64,000 bases of DNA from Salvelinus alpinus (GCF_045679555.1 NC_092091.1:66800791-66864790); one strand, 5' to 3'. Shown: positions 47,036 to 61,134, counted from the stretch's first letter. The notes: generated from the sequence alone by a model not told the origin. Made by a program: numbers and translations.

Positions 47036-48130
47036 TACACAATACAATGCCACAGATGTCTCAAGTTTTGAGGGAGCGTGCAATTGGCATGCTGACTACA
47101 AGAATGTCCATGAGAGCTGTTGCCATAGAATTTAATGTTCATTTCTCTACCAAATGCCACCTCTAACGTTGTTTTCGATAATTTAGCCGTACATCCAACT
47201 GGCCTCACAACCGCTGACCACGTGTAATCACGCCAGCCAAGGACCTCCACATCCAGCTTCTTCACCTGCGGGATCATCTGAGACCAGCCACCCGGACAAC
47301 TGATGAAACTGTGGGTTTGTACAATTGAAGATTTTCTGCACAAACTGTCAGAAACCATCTCAGGGAAGCTCATCTGCGTGCTTGTTGTCCTCACCAGGGT
47401 CTTGACCTGACTGCAGTTTGGCGTCGTAACCGACTTCAGTGGGCAAATGCTCACCTTCAATGGACACTGGTACGCTGGAGAAATGTGCTCTTCATGGATG
47501 AATCCCGGTTTCAACTGTATGTATGATGTATGGGGTCATAACATGTACATTTGAGTCATTTAGCAGACGCTCTTATCCAGAGATACTTACAGTTAATGCA
47601 TTCATCTTAAGATAGCTGGGTGGGACAGCCACATATCACAGGCATAGAAAGTATATGTCTCCTTAATAACGTTGCTATCAGTAGAGTCAGAGCTAGAAGA
47701 GGGTGGGGGGGGGGGGGGTCAAGTGCAAGTGCTGTTTTTGGGGGGGGGGGGGGGTCGAGGTGAGGAGGAGGATTATTTAAGATACTGTTTGAAGAGGTAG
47801 GGCTTCAGATGTCATGTGGGCGAGCAGTTTGCTGATGTCAGCGTTGTGAACAGAGTGCCCCATGGTGGCGGTGGGGTTATGGTATGGGCAGGCATAAGCT
47901 AAACAAAGAACACAATTGCATTTTATCGATGGTAATTTAAATGCAGAGATACCAATGACAGACATGTTACCCAATGAGCATGTTTGTGATGCTCTGGATC
48001 AAAGTGTACAACAGTGTTTTCCAGTTCCCGCCAACACAGCAACTTCGCACAGCCATTAAAGAGGATTGGGACTACATTCCACAGGCCACAATCAACAGAC
48101 TGATCAACTCTATGCGAAGGAGATGTGTAC
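47036..48130 (+). pseudogene. Tc1-like transposase, broken
   Basis: Recognisable plus-strand pieces include '[15 protein letters not shown]', ending near 47517, which carries the first catalytic Asp. After the insertion come 'NRVPHGGGGVMVWAGIS' (around 47850) and a C-terminal stretch encoding N-S-M-R-R-R-C (around 48110). The middle, with the second catalytic Asp, appears deleted near 47950-47970. Frameshifts are present. Confidence 0.78.
47523..47815 (-). mobile_element. LINE/SINE 3' end inserted in the Tc1-like element
   Basis: The minus-strand tail reads 'CTCTGGATAAGAGCGTCTGC' then TAAATGACTC. It contains two G runs (47706-47718 and 47739-47753) and TTTGAAGAGGTAGGGCTTC. Confidence 0.7.
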
Positions 48131-48333
48131 TGCCTGGTTCTCTGATCCACGCCCCTACTTTTTGTTTTAAGGTATCTGTGACCAACAGATGCATATCTGT
48201 ATTCCCAGTCATGTGAAATCCATTGATTAGGGCTTAATTTATTTATTTCAATTTACTGATTTCCTTATATGAACTGCAACTCAGTAAAATCTTTGAAATT
48301 GTGCATGTTGCGTTTATATTTTAGTTCAGTGTA

Positions 48334-49552
48334 CATAGTCCAAGTAGGGGAAGGAAGACATTTTGTTTAGACTAGAGCTTTAGTGTTAGCTCCCTCTAGT
48401 GAATTATTTTGGAATGGACAAGCTGGACACTTCATCAGGAGTGAAAGAGGCTATTAGGATAGATAAGAAAACACCCAGGAACTTGATAACTGAATGCTGA
48501 TTAGTCACATACTCTTAGTAACTTAATTTCACTGAGGATTTTAGCAAGAAATACATATTGTACATGTGACTCTATTACCGTGAAAGCAGGAGGATAGAGT
48601 ATGTAGATATACTGTAACTAAGATAACTCCTTTGCAGTCCAAAGCACATTGAGAGGCCAGAGAACACTATTATTGGACCTATAGCACATATCAGTCTGTC
48701 CATTGCCCAGTAGCAGAAATCTGCCTTACTACAAGTCGGTTTCATCATCATGCTGGACTTATATAATCGGAACATTACACTCAAACCAATGAGGAAATGT
48801 TAATCATTGATGACATTCACTCTAAAACAGGTAAAGTTTTCTGATATGAAACATAGAATTATTGTGAGAAATTTTGGCCAAGATAATTTTGCCTCAGCAC
48901 ACAAATGAAACATCCAAGATATTCATAATCTACAGTGAAAGATCATTTTCTTGGATCTTCCTCTACAGTGCATGTATGCAAATTGTTTGCAAAGATAGGC
49001 AGCAGTTATGGAGTGTGCTGTACATGAATGATATAGCATTTCTCCAACCCATGATAAAGCCAGTGAGCAGTCATGATTTAAGAGCATCGGGCAGTTCTCT
49101 TTTGCCTCCGTGAATTAATAATCAAAGAAAACGGCAAAGAGAAAAAGTGAAGCTTTCAAAAATCAATGGGGGCCGTGTTTCATGACCAGCATGCGTCAAT
49201 CCTGGAGCCCTCACCTGGGCGCCCTTGTATTTGTGTGTGTGTGTGTGCCCGTGTGTTGTGAGTGTCCATGTGCGCTGACGCTCCACTGCGGCGGCTATAC
49301 TATTGTACCGGGACGATCTGATTTCCTGAATCACTCTACCGGTTGGTTGTACATCTAAATCAGCGTTGATCGCTGACAGAAAACAAGGCTAACTGGTGCG
49401 AAGGAAGAAGCGCTTTTTTGGGTTAGCGAGCAGCCTACTAAATACCAGTTGTCTCCTCAAATCAGCGTGGCCAGGGCTGTATTATTGATGGGGCCTCCAG
49501 GGCCCCTGGCTCCTTAGATGGGGATGGGTCTGTCTGTCTCTCTGCCTGCCTG

Positions 49553-49588
<36 letters not shown>

Positions 49589-49850
49589 GTACTGGGAGGA
49601 AATGTGGACTGAATCAGGCCCGTCGAACCAGGACTCAAATGGTGTTCTGGCTTAGGTGGCTCTGTGTGTCTGGGAAGTTCTGGAGAGGAGCGAGGTTCTG
49701 TGTATGAACCATCCAGGCCTAGCAAGCCAGCTTGGGCCAGAACACAAACAGTAACGCCTGGCCTTAAATTGAAAATGAATGGTAGCATGATGTCCCTCTG
49801 GGGAGACAGGGGGAGCAGCTGGTCTTCAAGACACTGCTGGTCCAGGCTTC

Positions 49851-49899
<49 letters not shown>

Positions 49900-50245
49900 G
49901 GCAACTACATATTGACGCTTTAATAATTGAGGGCCACTTCAGGACTTCTTTAGGGTGACAGCCATGGACCCTCCCTCCCATTTGTTCACTGTCACAGAGA
50001 CAAGGCACAACGGAATGAATGAATGGTAATTAATATGAGAGAGGAAAACTCGAAGGTGAGAAGAGAGCAGAAGGTAAGGGATGTGAGGAGCTGGTTTTCC
50101 TATATCCTGTGGGTGGAGCACATCCATCTCTTAGGAATAATGGCCAGTAATGATCAAAATGTATATTTTAATATTTTACTAAGGACTTTTTATCAATTAA
50201 TCTGATTAATATCATTCATATCATATATTAGAATAGCCTTTGCCA
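48334..50245. other. No gene; short GA and CA repeats
   Basis: GA repeat with a G run at 49551-49590 and CA then GA repeats at 49853-49900. There is no coding motif. Confidence 0.55.
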
Positions 50246-50249
50246 TTTA

Positions 50250-51849
<1,600 letters not shown>

Positions 51850-51918
51850 TAAGTACAATCTCCAAATAACCTTAGCATTTTGCAGTGGGCTAAATTAGAG
51901 TGATTCTTGGCCCAGAGT

Positions 51919-52505
51919 CAGTGGTGGTGTAAAGTACTTACTGTAAGTATAAATACTTTAAAGTACTACTTCAGTCATTTTTTGGGGTATCTGTACTTTA
52001 CTTTTCATATTTTTGACAACTTTTACTTTTACTCCACTACATTTCTAAAGAAATAACATACTTTTTACTCCTTACATTTTCCTTGACACCCAAAAGTACT
52101 TTATACTTAGCAGGACAGGAAAATTGTCTAATTCACACACTTATCAAGAGAACATCCCTGGTCATCCTACTGCCTCTGATCTGGCGGACTCACTAAACAC
52201 AAATGCTTAGATTGTATTTATGTCTAACTGTTGAACTGTGCCCTTGGCTATCCGTAAATAAAACAACAAGAAAATCATTCCATCTGGGTTGCTTAATTTA
52301 AGGAATTTGAAATTATTTATACTTTTTCTTTTACTTTTGATATTTAAGTATATTTTAACGATTACATTTACTTTTTATACTTAAGTATATTTAAAAACAA
52401 ATCATTTTTGACTTTTACTGAAGTAGTATTTTACTGGGTGACTTTCACTTTTACTTGAGTCATTTTCTTTTAAGGTATGACAATTGGGTACATTTTCCAC
52501 CACTG
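51919..52505. mobile_element. Nonautonomous hAT-type MITE (587 bp)
   Basis: The ends CAGTGGTGG and CCACCACTG are perfect inverted repeats. They are flanked by 8-bp CCCAGAGT / CCCAGAAT (51911-51918 and 52506-52513), one change apart. It has no coding capacity. Confidence 0.88.
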
Positions 52506-52586
52506 CCCAGAATAAGTGAATGGTTTAAGTGTTCAGGGATTTGAGCACATGGCTATTTCTGTTCTTATGATGCCTATTACTTTTCA

Positions 52587-52965
52587 ATTACAGATGTAGG
52601 ATCTTAATTTGAGCCAGTTAGCTGCAGCAGGAAAATAATCTGGCAGCAACAGGAAATGTGAATTATTATGTGAATTATAATTCATGGTCATTTTTGTAGG
52701 GGTTTATACATTTTTTGTTAGGGCAAATCAAGTTGGAAATGTCAAAGTGGAAATTACAAACTTTAGAATGATTTATAAAAAATATTTATTTTAAATGTAA
52801 AAGGGTGTGGGGAAAATACTGTTTTTATAGTCAATCTTCCCAAATCCTTCTGCCGATTACAAGCTGTTGTATAGACCTCTAACACCACTACAGATGTAGG
52901 ATCTTAATTTGGTCACTATTTTGTTGCTGAGAATTTTCCTGTAAAGCAGGAAATGCAAACTTGTA
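52587..52965. repeat. Two copies of a 'GATGTAGGATCTTAATTTG' repeat
   Basis: 'ACAGATGTAGGATCTTAATT' occurs at 52591 and 52891, each followed by diverged TTTCCTG/GCAGGAAA-containing sequence. They are direct-orientation copies of a common fish interspersed repeat. Confidence 0.65.
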
Positions 52966-53387
52966 GTGTATTTGAGTTTTAAAAACTTCTTAAGAATATC
53001 TATCAAATGAAAACTAATCAAATTATTCACAAAATAACTTTCTTTGAAAACTTTCTCATGATAAATGAAAAATAGGATCTCAATATTTTCCTCAGTTACT
53101 TTCAGCCTCTCAGAGGAGTTTATTTGATTAAGTGTTTTCGTTCTATCCAAATCCAATAAAAAATTGTGGGATTTAAAGAAGAAGTATTTTGTGACGACCA
53201 CGCATATCAATGTGAATTGATGCTCTCACAGTCATCACACTCAAACCCACAACCAAGCACTTATTAGCATACTTACATCTTGAGGAGTACCTGCTTTTAC
53301 TCTTGTCAAAGTCAAATGATCAAAACTGAAACAGCAAATCATAAACTGGGGAAGTATTATACTGTACCTATTTAGACTCATTCAACT

Positions 53388-53522
53388 TGCATGAAAGGTC
53401 GCTGGTTTGAATCCCCGAGCCGACTAGGTGAAAAAATCTTTTGATGTGCCCTTGAGCAAGGCCTTAATTGCTCCTGTAAGTCGTTCTGGATAAGAGCGTC
53501 TGCTAAATGAGTAAAATGTAAC
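53388..53522 (+). mobile_element. 5'-truncated tRNA-derived SINE (HpaI type)
   Basis: It retains the B box region ('GGTCGCTGGTTTGAATCCCC'), GAGCCGACTAGGTGAAAA, and the tail 'GTCGTTCTGGATAAGAGCGT'. The A box is missing. Confidence 0.82.
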
Positions 53523-53524
53523 AT

Positions 53525-55105
53525 GTACTATCCCTGTTCTCTATAATAATGAATTGGAAATATATTTCATTATCTTGATGTGTTTTGATTTGTCCACACC
53601 AGCCCTGCGGCAGGTAACATGCTGTGATCTAGACAGCATCAACAAGGTTAAGGCCATCTCCCTCATCCCAACAGTGATAATTACCAACATGGCTATTGAT
53701 CCGAGAGTATCGATGCGTCGCTAATTGTTTGCAGCGATTTATTTATTTGATTCACTTTCCAGACCAATGTGAATATGTTAACCTTGAGCCCAGGAACGAG
53801 GACGGAGGATGAAGTACACTGGGGGAAAACACACATTAAGAAACTGATTCAACAGCTAGTTTTTTTGTGTGTTTTTCCGCCTCACTCTGAGAGAGGAACG
53901 TCATTATGTTATGTTCATGAGTTCTGAGACCACAAACAGAATGCCAATTTGGGCCAAATTAGACAAGATTGAATGATTTTTATTTTATTTTACGATGAAC
54001 TTCGACGGTACAGCCTTGAAAATCTTCGAGGCTCCTGTCTGAGTTGGGTCTCTGTGGAGCTCATTGGGAGAAACCAGGATGCCAACCTTTCCTCATATTG
54101 ATCAATTACCCAACTACATTATCTATGATATGGATAATAATACAATTATTTATCATTAAAACAGATCAGGAATTGGATTAAATGCATCAAATATGTAGCC
54201 AAATGTAGCTTTAATTTATGTTATCGACGTATCGGCCCTAACATAAACCCAAGGTCACTGCGGCAGGAATATATGATTTTAGATGAGGTGATTGCAGGGA
54301 GAAGAGGCTAAGAAACTAGCTGTGTATTCTTATGATTTCTACCTAGGAAAACAAGTTAACGTTTCAAGTTTGGGGAATTGATAAAAATCCATTCTAGACT
54401 CCTTGCCTTTCCTCAAAACAGAGGTGAATATGAGATATGAGGATTGCGGAAAACTATTAACTTAGCAGCGTAAGATAACACCATTATCGACTCTATGTCT
54501 AACTGAATGTGTAATCGATTAGTGAATGATTTGCAGGAATCAATTAGCAACAGTGTAATTATTTACAAATTGTATCTCTTTCCACTATAAAAGCCCGTTC
54601 TGACTCTCTTCTACTGACTAAATCATTTGCTCAATTATACAATGCATGAGTCTGATTCACATTACAGGGCTGACCCGAAACGTGCTTGCTCATTTGGCCT
54701 TTTCACAAGTGCTTTCCTACACGTTGGTGGCGTGGTTTGGTTTGGTAAGGCCCTATAGTGGGAAACAGACACCAGTGTGTGGGTGTTCCTCCCCACCTAA
54801 TGCAGTGCCAGATATTCTGATAGAGTGTGATAGTGAACACAGGTGCACCGGAGGTCCAGTGTAAATATCATACATGCAACAGGCCATCTGCCAAGTGTAG
54901 GGCGGTTACCGTGGAGACAGCTGGCCTATACCAGGGCATCTGGGGCTTGTCACAACCACCCACTAATCAGATACCTGCTTATGTCTTTGGTCTGCACAGC
55001 GACTCGACAAGCTACGGGGCCAAACTGGTGTTTCATACAAAGTGGGAGTCAATCAGACCGCTGTTCTGGTATCAAGGTGGGATGCAGTAGCGCAAGATAT
55101 ACTGT
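53525..55105. other. No gene; repeat-poor AT-rich DNA
   Basis: Contains TAAT-rich stretches (54120-54180, 54500-54560). No coding motif was found. It is a possible conserved noncoding segment, untested. Confidence 0.4.
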
Positions 55106-55110
55106 AGGAT

Positions 55111-55579
55111 CTATGGTGGATTTTAGGATAGTGGCTCTATGGTGGATTTTAGGATAGTGGATCTATGGTGGATTTTAGGATAGGGGCTCTATGGTGGATT
55201 TTAGGATAGTGGATCTATGGTGGATTTTAGGATAGGGGCTATATGGTGGATTATAGGATAGTGGATCTATGGTGGATTTTAGGATAGTGGATCTATGGTG
55301 GATTTTAGGATAGGGGCTCTATGGTGGATTTTAGGATGGTGGATCTATGGTGGATTTTAGGATAGTGGATCTATGGTGGATTTTAGGATAGTGGATCTAT
55401 GGTGGATTTTAGGATAGTGGATCTATGGTGGATTTTAGGATGATGGATCTATGGTGGATTTTAGGATAGGGGCTCTATGGTGGATTTTAGGATGGTGGAT
55501 CTATGGTGGATTTTAGGATGGTGGATCTATGGTGGATTTTAGGATGGTGGATTTTAGGATAGTGGATCTATGGTGGATT
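55111..55579. repeat. 26-bp minisatellite, about 18 units
   Basis: The tandem unit is CTATGGTGGATTTTAGGATA plus GTGGAT, with variants GGGGCT and GGTGGAT. The 26-base phase is kept except for one shortened unit near 55545. Confidence 0.97.
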
Positions 55580-55831
55580 TCTCTGTGGGTCCGTCAGTCC
55601 GTGTGATTTGGAGTTCATGCTGATGTAAGTGGACCTGACGTATGCTGGCCTGAGGAGGATTCAGTCTGACCACTGCATTCTGCCCTTTCACCCTCATGAA
55701 CCAAGCCCAAGGCTCAGTCCCATTTAAAAACTGTTCTCTTTCTGGTACAATGAATGGATTGAGTGTGCAGTGCCAGTGCAATATGTCTCTCACTTCGAGA
55801 CACAGACATACCCCACCCACACACGCATGCA

Positions 55832-56040
<209 letters not shown>

Positions 56041-56664
56041 TGGCTGTCAATGTGGCGGTGGTAGGTAAGGTAATTACAGCAGTATTTATTTTCTCCTGCG
56101 ATCTCTCCTCCCCTTCCCCCGCCCCACCAGATTGCGAGGCCGAGGCGAGCCTCTAGCAGTGCAGTGCTGAAGGTGTGTTGTGCTGCTATGCCCTCTGGCT
56201 TGGCTGCCAGCTTATTCCCACTGATCTGAGCCAGAAGGCAGACTGCCGAGGAATACCGATCACCTTGCCCAGACCCAATCCTTTGAGCTTGACTCTGGCA
56301 TCTTTCCCTTCTGTCTGTTTCCTCCTCGGCTCCTCTCTTCCTCTTCTGAAGTTGACAACAAAGACATCCTCGGGGTCCCTCTTGATGTAAGACCCGCTCT
56401 TGATCTTCTTCTCCCTATGTTTTTGTACCTTATAGTTGCACTACTTTCATATTCCGCTAGCACAATATTTACACACCAGAAGACAGACAGGGTGAATCTT
56501 TCATGCGAGAGCTCAGACCTGGACGAAGAGCTCTGGTTAATCTCCTGGAAGACCCTCTGATCACCTGGTCATGTTGGAGAGAGGGAGGGATGGACAGAGA
56601 GATGGAGGGATAGACGAGGAGGAAAATGACAGAGCCGGCCATTCGTTGGTCAAGGCCTCCCATC

Positions 56665-56724
<60 letters not shown>

Positions 56725-56842
56725 GAGAGAGAGACAGAGAGAGAGAGAGAGACAGAGACAGAGAGAGAGAGAGAGCAAGAGAGACAGAGAGAGGGAGAGA
56801 GAGAGAGAGAGAGAGGGCTGGAGAGAGTGAGAGAAAGGGTGG

Positions 56843-56875
<33 letters not shown>

Positions 56876-56890
56876 GGAGGGAGGGAGAGT
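56665..56890. repeat. (GA)n low-complexity tract
   Basis: GA repeats with CAGA, GGGA and GAAA interruptions. Confidence 0.96.
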
Positions 56891-57574
56891 TGATCAAATC
56901 GCCCCTCTCTCATATCCAACATTGCCCAACCTGATGATCCAATATTAAACCCCCATCTTGTTAGAAACAGAGCCAGGTGAAAAAGGGACTGGCTGCCCCC
57001 TTCTAATAAATCCCAAACCCCTCGAACTTTTCATCATCTGCAGTCCAGGTCTTCTACAGTACCAGTACCACAACTACCACTAGCTCAACGTCTACTGAAC
57101 CAACCAGCACGACCCCCAACACCCCTACCCCCACCTCCCTCTATCCCTCCCTCCTATTCCCCTCCTCCCCTCTTCCACAAGGAGAAGTCTCTAGTGAGCT
57201 AATTAGCGTTGGAACGGAGTCCAGAACAGAAAGCGGGAAGGAGGAGAGGGAGAGATTGACGCGTCACGTTAGCTTTAGCGGTCAGGCTACTGACAGAGGG
57301 TGACGGTGAGCTGGGGCTAACCGCCGGCTCCTCACAACTGACAGGGACAATAAAGGGAGCCTGGAAGTGTGTGTTTGTGTGACAGCTAGACTTCTTCTAG
57401 AGGGGAGTCTGGAGGGCTAGGCAGCCCCTTACTCCCTAACAGTCAGTGGCAGCTCCAAGCTTCCTCCAGGATTTTAGACGGATGGAAGAACCACACAGCG
57501 TTGACGCTACCACCTGAGGCCTTCTGAGTGGAGGAAAGTGGAGATACTGACCTGACCATCAGTAGAGGAGTGGT

Positions 57575-57725
57575 ACAGTTCACTCATCTAGCAGACACTC
57601 TTATCCAGAGCGACTTACAGGAGCAATTAGGGTTAAGTGCCTTGCTCAAAGGGCACATCGGCAGGTGTTTTACCTGGTCGGCTCAGGGATTCGGACCAGC
57701 GACCTTTCCATTACTGGCCCAATGT
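57575..57725 (-). mobile_element. tRNA-derived SINE (HpaI type), minus orientation
   Basis: Read on the minus strand it has B-box-like 'GGTCGCTGGTCCGAATCCCT', GAGCCGACCAGG, then 'TAAGTCGCTCTGGATAAGAG'. The 5' end is diverged. Confidence 0.82.
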
Positions 57726-57729
57726 AGAG

Positions 57730-58960
57730 GAGGGTTTCCTATACAGTCTGAGGCACCTGTTTCACATCACAAGCCAAAGAAAAGGGCTGAGCGTCTACTG
57801 AAATCTTGTTGAAGGATGCGTCCCCTTTAACTCTGTAACAGAGCAGCTGAAAGTTCTTCATTGCTATTTCCAAAGCGCTCTACCATCGTTACAGACAAAG
57901 AGTAACTCCCTTCATGCAAGTATGTATGCATGGAGAGAGCGATATAGCTGGAGAAGCCGGAATGATAAAAAACACACACATACACTATTTCTCCAAGGGA
58001 TCAGGCAGAACTGAAGGATGGTCCACCAAACCTCTGCTCTAGCACAAGCATGAAGGAAAGGTCAGGAGGAAGGGCAGCCATTACTCTTTTATAAACTTCA
58101 CTTATTTATTTGGTCAAGTAAACCAATCAAAACGGCTGGATGAGAAGTAGCGGCTGGGCCCACAAAGCAAACAGGGATAATTAGCAACACAGGAAGTGGT
58201 ATCTCCTTGTGTACTTGTTCTGCCGCTCCACCCTACCCCACTCTTCCCAACTCACTTTTTATATGTGGGGAAGGTGTAGAGCTACATATTTGATGTAGTT
58301 GCCCGTGCCTCTGTGAAGCTCAAACACAGAGCGAGCTTTGTAGCGCTGGTTACTGGTGGGGATCTTTTTTGTTGTTGGTGTACTGTTGATCCGAATGGAC
58401 GGGGCAGACACATCGGAATGGAATGCAGAATTTACTGAAGTCAAAGAACTAGGGAAGATTGCGCCAATGCTGCATTTGCATATGGTTGTGTCTTGTAGTG
58501 TTCAGGCCAATGATTAAAATACAAAGGCCATTAGATTGATTTAGTTTGGTGTAGAGATTGAGTCTACAGTAATTGATGGTGATATGCAGTATCAGCAGTT
58601 TGAATTGCCATCTAAAAGCACAGTCTGCTACTTATCAAAGTGGATCTCTCAATGTCTCACGATGATCCCCAATCTTAATTACGTTGCTAACTCAGGAGAC
58701 AAACAGTTTCCCACATATCACCCTGTTTACATGGGCCTAATTACAGTGCATTATACACAGTGTTTTAGTCCTGGTATAAACCGTAGCCATCTCTCCAGGG
58801 ATCTGTTGAAGTGTCTCCAGTGTAATCCTCTATCCTCTCTCTATCTCTCTATCGTCTCCTCCTCTCTTTCCCCTAAAAGATTGTAATCACTGTACTGTAC
58901 ATACACATTAGGGTACTAATGGGTTCTAGTGCCAGTGAGACTGAAGAGCTAGCTAGCTAA
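57730..58960. other. No gene recognised
   Basis: No coding motif or element end was identified. Confidence 0.5.
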
Positions 58961-59199
58961 TTAGTTAAAATAGCACAGTATCCGTCCAAATATTTGACTT
59001 GCAATGACACTCTCCTGTTATTGGAGGCAAAGTAGACAGCTGTAGCTATAGACACTGAGTTTCAAGTTGCGGAGATGCTTAGTGTATTTTTCTACATTGA
59101 ATATTGTGCAATGGCGGTGGGATCTAGGCCAATACACAAGTTCTACGCAATGCATAGCGTAGTAAGCTAGCCAACAGAGCTACATGAGCTAAATAGGAC

Positions 59200-59342
59200 T
59201 GCAGGTAGCCTAGCGGTGAAGAGGGTCGGGCCAGGAACCACAAGGTCACTGGTTCGAATCCCTGAGCCGACTAGATGAAAAACACTTAACCCTTACTGCT
59301 CCTGTAAGTCGTTCTGGATAAGAGTGTCTGCTAAATGTATAT
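59200..59342 (+). mobile_element. tRNA-derived SINE (HpaI type) with A and B boxes
   Basis: The A-box region GTAGCCTAGCGGTGAAGAG and B-box 'GGTTCGAATCC' are visible. They are followed by GAGCCGACTAGATGAAAA and the LINE-like tail 'GTCGTTCTGGATAAGAGTGT'. It sits inside the left side of the inverted duplication, with no counterpart on the right. Confidence 0.88.
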
Positions 59343-59673
59343 GTTATACGGTGCTCTTTGTAATTATTGGGACAGTGAAGCATTTTTTCTTATTTTGCCT
59401 CTGTACTCCAGCACTTTGGATTTGAAATTATACAATGACTACACTTTTACATTAATGTGGATGCTACCATGATTACAGATAGTCCTGAATTAATCGTGAA
59501 TAATGATGAGTGAGAAAGTTACAGACGCACAAATATCACCCCCCCCCCCCAAAAACAAAAAATGTGCTAACCACCCCTGTTATTGTAATCATGAGAGGTT
59601 AACATGTCTTGGGGAATGCTATTTCTGCGTCTGTAAAATTCTGACTCATCATTATTCACGATTCATTCGTGGC

Positions 59674-60204
59674 CAGTGATTGGGTCTCAATGTAGGCAGG
59701 AGCCTCTATGAGTTAGTGATTGCTGTTTAACAGTCTGATGGCCTTGAAATAGAGACTGAAAAACAGCTTTTATCTCAAGGTCATCAGACTGCTAAACAGC
59801 AATCACTAACTCAGAGAGGCTGCTGCCTATATTGAGACCCAATCACTGGTCACTTTAATAAATGAATCACTAGTCTCTTTAAACAATGCCCCTTTAAACA
59901 ATGCCACTTTAATACTCTTTACATATCTTACATTACTCATATCATATGTATATACTGTATTTTATGCCATCTATTGCACCTTGCCTATGCCGCTCGGCCA
60001 TCGCTCATCCGTATATTTATATGTACATATTCTCATTCACCCCTTTAGATGTCTGTGTGTTAGGTAGTTGTTGGGGAATTGTTAGATTACTTGTTAGATA
60101 TTACTGCACTGTCGGAACTAGAAGCACAAGCATTTTTCTACACTCGCATTAACATCTGCTAATCATGTGTATGTGACCAATAATATTTGATTTGATTTGA
60201 TTCA
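59674..60204 (+). mobile_element. LINE 3' end with 5' inversion, inside the foldback element
   Basis: The segments 59674-59751 and 59771-59849 are inverted copies of one LINE stretch. The LINE then runs forward to 'AATATTTGATTTGATTTGAT'. The inversion at the 5' side is the signature of twin-primed LINE integration (inference). Confidence 0.75.
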
Positions 60205-60567
60205 GGACTATCCGTAATCATGGTAGCATCCACATTAATGTTGAAGTGTTTCGAAACATATTATATTCTTATTTACAGTAAAAGTGACTCCAAAATGACA
60301 CAATTCATAATTTACCATTAATTTATTTTGGGCACAAAATAATCTGAAACACAACTACAAAACAGCAAATGCATCCAACAGGTTTGTAGTCACAAGTTTG
60401 ATGTAATCATTGCGTGCTAGGAATTTGGGACCAAACACTTAACCTTTGACTACTTTTATACACATATAAGTGAATTTCTCCCAGTACTTTTGGTCCCCTA
60501 AAATGGGGGGACTATGTACAAAAAGTGCTGTAATTTCTAAATGGTTCACCTGATATGGTTGAAATAC

Positions 60568-60760
60568 CAGGGGCGCAAATACCAGGGGCGCAAACCAGGG
60601 GCCCCCACATTCTGAAATTGCATTTGTGTCCCCCCCCAGTTTTATCATTGGAATATGGTACAAAATGAGGCAACAGTGTGGACCATGAGGACGCCTCCCA
60701 GCGGTCAAATAATATATATATGATGTCCCCCCCACTTCTAAAACCAAAGTAGCGCCCCTG
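60568..60760. mobile_element. Small hAT-type MITE (193 bp) inside the foldback element
   Basis: The ends CAGGGGCGC and GCGCCCCTG are inverted repeats. They are flanked by 8-bp TGAAATAC / GAAAATAC (60560-60567 and 60761-60768). Confidence 0.78.
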
Positions 60761-61134
60761 GAAAATACCCTCAAATTAAAGCTGACAGTCTGCACTTTAA
60801 CCTCATAGTCATTGTATCATTCCAAATCCAAAGTGCTGGGGTACAGAGCCAAAACAACCAAAAATGTGTCACTGTCCCAGTAATTACGGAGGGCACTGTA
60901 TAACCACATTTAGCTCTGTTGGCTAGCTTACTACGCTATGCATTGCATATAACTTGTTTATAGGCCTAGATCCCACTGCCATTGTAAAATATCAAATGTA
61001 GCAAAATACACTGAACATTTCCGCAACTTGAAACTCAGTGTCTATAGCTACAGCTGTCTACTTTGCCTCCAATAACAGGGCAGTGTCATTGCAAGTCAAA
61101 TATTCTGACGGATACTGTGCTATTTTAACTATAA

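Larger units (their letters stand above)
46756..48333 (+). mobile_element. Tc1-like element split by a LINE/SINE tail
   Basis: The left end 'AACTGAACGAAAATATCATG' and the right end 'GTTTATATTTTAGTTCAGTG' are inverted repeats, flanked by TA. The transposase relic is on the plus strand. An insertion occupies about 47523-47815. Confidence 0.82.
59347..60900. mobile_element. Foldback (palindromic) DNA element
   Basis: Long terminal inverted repeats of about 80 bases: left 'TAATTATTGGGACAGTGAAG' and later CCAGCACTTTGGATTTGAAAT, right 'TCACTGTCCCAGTAATTACG', flanked by TA. The arms also share 'GTGGATGCTACCATGATTAC' and its complement around 59458 and 60217. It carries two nested insertions. No transposase is present. 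Confidence 0.85.
58962..61131. repeat. Large inverted duplication (223-bp arms)
   Basis: The arms 58962-59184 and 60909-61131 are diverged reverse complements. For example, 'GCAAAGTAGACAGCTGTAGC' on the left is matched by GCTACAGCTGTCTACTTTGC on the right. The interior holds a SINE and a foldback element with further insertions. Confidence 0.88.

Noticed and set aside
47035..47514. 159-codon minus-strand frame
   Set aside because: It lies antisense to a Tc1-like transposase relic on the plus strand.
56160..56470. Possible coding exon on the plus strand
   Set aside because: Frame without known motif, no convincing splice pair, and close to CA and GA repeats.
59205..59280. A tRNA gene
   Set aside because: The A and B boxes belong to a SINE head. 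The sequence lacks a full cloverleaf and continues into the SINE tail.
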